Below, one piece after another: positions 3,306 through 6,004 of a stretch of 6,004 nt of DNA. The position numbers were made by a program, and so were the translations under genes. Origin of the DNA: Mycobacterium sp. (lineage in GTDB: Bacteria > Actinomycetota > Actinomycetes > Mycobacteriales > Mycobacteriaceae); contig JAHBAP020000395.1 of the NCBI GenBank assembly GCA_018500005.2, positions 1-6,004 on the forward strand. The letters run 5' to 3'. The notes below the pieces were generated by a model that was not told the origin of the DNA, ran no database searches, and saw only the letters and a program-made list of their open reading frames with translations. Position 1 is the stretch's first letter; every line of letters starts with the position of its first letter.

Positions 3306-5744
3306 ATGACCGCGAGTATCCCGAGGGAACGTTTCGGTGCGGTTGCGATCGCTTTGGGAGTCGGCTCGGCGATGCTCCTCGGACCGGTCGCCGTTGCGGG
3401 TGCGGAGCCGGGCGCTGAGCCTTCCCCGACGCCGTCCTCGGATCATTCTCGGGCGCAACGGAATTCCAACGGAATACGACCCGCCGGTCCCCGACGGCAA
3501 TCGGTGCGGGTGTCCGCGGCATCGAAATCAGCAGCGGCCGTTGATCGAAGGAGGCCCACCTCGCCCGCGGCGACCCGCCAGGACAGCGTCTTGCCCGCGG
3601 TCTCCGCCGGCGCTCGCCGGGGAATCTTCGGAAACCTGGCGACGCTGTTCAACAACCGGACCCCCACACTGGCCCCGACGCAGACCGCCCAGAGCCCGAC
3701 CGGCGTGGTGACTGGCCTGCTCAATCCGGTCGATCCGGACAGCCCGGCGCTGACCTATGAAATCACTCGAGATCCCGCGCACGGCAGTGTCGTCGTGAGC
3801 CCTGACCGCGGCTGGGCGTATACGCCTGAGCCGGCCTTCGCGAGGGCCGGGGGGATCGACTCGTTCCAGGTCGCCGTCAGCGATGCCGGGAGCGGATTCC
3901 ATCTGCACGGTCTGTTGGGCTTGCTGGGGCTGTTCTCGTTCGGGGCCGCCCGGGATTCCGGTCACACCAGCAGCAGCACGGTGGCCGTAACCGTCATTGC
4001 CGTGGGTCCTCCGAACAACCCTCCCTCCGGGTCGGCCAGTGTCGGAAATCCCGACCCGGCAACAGGTTTGGTGAGCGGGTCGGTTCTGGCCACGGATCCG
4101 GACGGGGACGCCTTGACCTACACCGCACCTGCGACGACGCCGAAAGGCGCAGTGAGCATCAATCCGGGAACCGGGGCATTCACTTTCGCCCCGACCGCCG
4201 CGGCCCGCCAACTCGCTGCCGCTCCGGACGCAACGCCGGCGGATCTGCAGGACAGCTTCGCCGTCACCGTCAGCGACGGGTACGGAGGTTCGGCGGCCGT
4301 CGCGGTCACCGTGGAGATCAGCCCGTCAGCGATACCGGCGACTCCGTTGCCCGCCTTCCCGGGCGCTGAGGGATTCGGGGCTTTCGCAACCGGCGGACGC
4401 GGCGGGCGGGTCATCTACGTCACCAACCTCAACGCCGACGGCCCCGGATCGCTGCAGTGGGCGATCGATCAGTCCGGACCCAAGTACATCCTGTTCAAAG
4501 TAAGTGGAGTCATCGACGCCAGCATCCATCTGACCAATGGTGATGTCACGATCGCCGGCCAGACCTCACCCGGCGGTGTCACCATTCGCGGTTTCGTGAC
4601 CGATGAAAGCCCCTATCAGGATCAGGCCGTGCGAGCGCCGGAGGACTTCGCGGAGAATTGGATTCTCCAGCACGTCCGTCTGCGGCCCGGCCTGGACGGT
4701 CCCAGCGACGACGGATTGCGGATTCGCTACACCCGTAACGCGATCGTCGATCACGTCTCGGTCGGTAATGCCACCGACGAGGCCATCGAGATCTCGTACT
4801 CGCACGACATCACCGTCCAGAACACCTTGATCGCCGAGACCCTGGGCGGAAATGCCGAGTACGGCGGTGTCCTGATCAGCTACTCCAATCCGGCTCATGG
4901 TTTCGCTCTGGACAATGTTTCTTTGCACCACAACGTTTTCAACCGGATCTGGGGTCGTCTGCCGCAGGGAAGCCGCGAGTCGGTAGCCGCCGCCGGCTCC
5001 TTCATGAACCTGGAGGTGTCAAACAACTACTACTGGGATCCCCGGTTCTTCATGGCGATCGGCGCCGAGATGTTCTCATTGACCGATCCCAGCGGGCGCC
5101 CCTACCCGATCTACTGGCGGATGAACGCCGTCAACAACTACTTCCGGACCGCCAGCGGCTTCCCCTTCGGCATGTTCGACGATCAGATCATGCGAACTCC
5201 GATCAACGAACTCTATTTCATCGGCAACATGATGAATCTCTACCCAACCCGCTCGGACTACGAACTCTTCTACTGCTGCAACAACTATCCGGACCTGAGT
5301 CCGTCGGAGGTCAGCGACCTGGTGGCAGCCCAACTCGCGCAGAAGCGGGCCACCCGACACCCGTTTCCGACCATCACCTATACCCCCACCGATCAGTTGC
5401 GCACCTTTCTACTCAACAGCGCCGGGGCGTGGCCGCGGGATCCGATGGACATCCGGCTGATGCGCAGCATCGCCACCAACACCATCGCGACGGCACCTAT
5501 CGACAGGAACCCTGCCGGAGACGCGTTGCAGCCCGCCTACTCGGGCGCCGCTCCGGCAGCCCCGGTCGACTCCGACGGGGACGGTATGCCCGACACCTGG
5601 GAGACTGCCAACGGGTTGGACCCGGCGGTGCCGAACCCCAACGGCACCGGACTTTCTGCGCTCGGCTACACCGACCTCGAGGTTTATCTTCAGGAATTGT
5701 CCGCGAGCCGTATCACCGGCTGGAGTGGGCCGGTGGCTTCCTAG
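3306..5744 (+). CDS. Secreted multidomain pectate lyase-like protein (polysaccharide lyase family 1 type)
   Basis: An 812-residue exported protein. Residues 1-33 form a signal peptide (RER, hydrophobic core 10-30, AGA before Glu34). Residues 34-119 are a low-complexity Arg/Ser/Ala/Pro linker. Two Ig/cadherin-like domains follow (about 120-235 and 237-338), with NPVDPDSPALTYEI, DSFQVAVSD, ATDPDGDALTY and DSFAVTVSDGYGG motifs. From Ala350 (AFPGAEGFG, then GGRGGRVIYVTNLN) comes a right-handed beta-helix of pectate lyase type. Likely calcium ligands are Asp468/469, Asp482 (DH) and Asp491/Glu492; Arg551 in HHNVFNRIWGRLP aligns with the catalytic Arg of PL1 enzymes. A typical PL1 tail (NSAGAWPRDPMDIRL, 704-718) is followed by the calcium-loop motif DSDGDGMPDTWE (755-766) and YTDLEVYLQEL. 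Family enzymes cut polygalacturonate by calcium-dependent beta-elimination; the substrate here is untested. A DosR-like box lies upstream. Third codon positions seem more mixed than in the aminotransferase gene. Confidence 0.9.
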   Translation: MTASIPRERFGAVAIALGVGSAMLLGPVAVAGAEPGAEPSPTPSSDHSRAQRNSNGIRPAGPRRQSVRVSAASKSAAAVDRRRPTSPAATRQDSVLPAVSAGARRGIFGNLATLFNNRTPTLAPTQTAQSPTGVVTGLLNPVDPDSPALTYEITRDPAHGSVVVSPDRGWAYTPEPAFARAGGIDSFQVAVSDAGSGFHLHGLLGLLGLFSFGAARDSGHTSSSTVAVTVIAVGPPNNPPSGSASVGNPDPATGLVSGSVLATDPDGDALTYTAPATTPKGAVSINPGTGAFTFAPTAAARQLAAAPDATPADLQDSFAVTVSDGYGGSAAVAVTVEISPSAIPATPLPAFPGAEGFGAFATGGRGGRVIYVTNLNADGPGSLQWAIDQSGPKYILFKVSGVIDASIHLTNGDVTIAGQTSPGGVTIRGFVTDESPYQDQAVRAPEDFAENWILQHVRLRPGLDGPSDDGLRIRYTRNAIVDHVSVGNATDEAIEISYSHDITVQNTLIAETLGGNAEYGGVLISYSNPAHGFALDNVSLHHNVFNRIWGRLPQGSRESVAAAGSFMNLEVSNNYYWDPRFFMAIGAEMFSLTDPSGRPYPIYWRMNAVNNYFRTASGFPFGMFDDQIMRTPINELYFIGNMMNLYPTRSDYELFYCCNNYPDLSPSEVSDLVAAQLAQKRATRHPFPTITYTPTDQLRTFLLNSAGAWPRDPMDIRLMRSIATNTIATAPIDRNPAGDALQPAYSGAAPAAPVDSDGDGMPDTWETANGLDPAVPNPNGTGLSALGYTDLEVYLQELSASRITGWSGPVAS

Positions 5745-5762
5745 ATAGATAGCCAGCCGGCC
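5728..5762. terminator. Bulged hairpin between convergent genes, candidate two-way terminator
   Basis: The arms 5728-5737 (GGCCGGTGGC) and 5752-5762 (GCCAGCCGGCC) pair over ten base pairs with a single bulged G at 5756 and a 14-base loop that holds the stop codon. It lies where the plus-strand lyase gene and the minus-strand DUF1906 gene converge (22 bases apart), so it could end both transcripts. Neither side has a T-run. An alternative 8-bp pairing, 5716-5723 with 5753-5760, competes with it. Confidence 0.5.
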
Positions 5763-5766
5763 AACA

Positions 5767-6004
5767 TCACGGGTGCAGGTTCCATTGACCGACGTCGGCG
5801 GCCAGCACGTCGTTGACGTCGACCTCGAACCCGCCGACCAGCGGACCCGGATTGGATGCCGTCGCCACGATGCGCTGGTACAGAACCGCCGCCGGGTCGA
5901 CCTGACCGCCCGACCACGCCTTGGTCTGCCAGGACCACTTGCGCCCGGGCGTGCTCGAGTTGCCGATCACCCCGTCGGCGGCGGCCCACTGGCAGGGCCG
6001 GATA
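5767..6004 (-). CDS. DUF1906 (Rv2525c-like, glycoside-hydrolase-like) protein, C-terminal part
   Basis: The last 78 residues of a protein that enters from the right edge on the minus strand and stops at 5769-5767. The end, VGGFEVDVNDVLAADVGQW, closely follows the C-terminus of M. tuberculosis Rv2525c as I remember it (VGGVGVDVNQILKPQFGQW). The preceding KWSWQTKAWSGGQVDP lines up with the YFWQHNW region of that protein. DUF1906 proteins have a glycoside-hydrolase-like TIM-barrel fold; Rv2525c is a Tat-exported protein linked to the cell envelope, with no firmly established reaction. The barrel core, putative catalytic acids and any signal peptide are outside the window, so export and activity cannot be judged here. 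An internal ATG exists in another frame of this stretch but is not meaningful. The gene converges on the lyase gene; no functional link is evident beyond both concerning polysaccharide-active folds. Confidence 0.72.
   Translation of the reverse strand, partial: IRPCQWAAADGVIGNSSTPGRKWSWQTKAWSGGQVDPAAVLYQRIVATASNPGPLVGGFEVDVNDVLAADVGQWNLHP

Noticed and set aside
1838..3418. 526-codon plus-strand open frame overlapping the aminotransferase
   Set aside because: The translation is Arg/Gly-rich without motifs, and it runs through the aminotransferase gene, the gap with the DosR-like box and the start of the lyase gene. The frame of the aminotransferase carries all catalytic motifs.
1..6004. Mobile element, phage or defence system
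   Set aside because: No transposase, integrase, terminal inverted repeats, target duplications, toxin-antitoxin pair or nuclease/helicase gene was seen on either strand.

Overview
The window looks like chromosomal DNA of a mycobacterium, probably an environmental Mycolicibacterium-type species. The reasons are: high GC with mostly G/C third codon positions, two probable leaderless genes with TANNNT -10 boxes directly before the start codon, a DosR/DevR-type box, a DUF1906 (Rv2525c-like) C-terminus, and a secreted protein with the Leu/Gly-rich insert typical of mycobacterial Ig/cadherin-like domains. The genus is inferred; no rRNA or other phylogenetic marker is present.

Layout: (1) positions 1-326, minus strand, the N-terminal part of a GldA-type glycerol dehydrogenase, leaving the window at its left edge. 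(2) A 93-bp divergent gap, then a small exported six-cysteine protein (420-770), probably leaderless. (3) 886-1626, a protein of unknown function built around ten decapeptide repeats in exact register, also probably leaderless. (4) 1716-3140, a class-III PLP aminotransferase resembling glutamate-1-semialdehyde aminomutase, with its own promoter candidate and Shine-Dalgarno (SD) sequence. (5) A 165-bp gap containing a good DosR-like box. (6) 3306-5744, a secreted 812-residue protein: signal peptide, Arg/Ser/Pro-rich linker, two Ig/cadherin-like domains, a polysaccharide lyase family 1 (pectate lyase) beta-helix and a C-terminal calcium-loop motif. (7) A strong bulged hairpin at the convergent gene ends, then the C-terminus of a DUF1906 protein on the minus strand (5767 to the right edge).

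The genes do not form an obvious pathway. Each plus-strand gene appears to have its own start signals, so these look like separate transcription units. Two of the three largest complete genes have unusual aspects: the repeat protein has no recognised function, and the pectate-lyase-like protein may be induced by hypoxia or nitric oxide through DosR. No tRNA, rRNA, CRISPR array, insertion sequence or phage gene was seen, and no gene-free stretch exceeds 300 bases.
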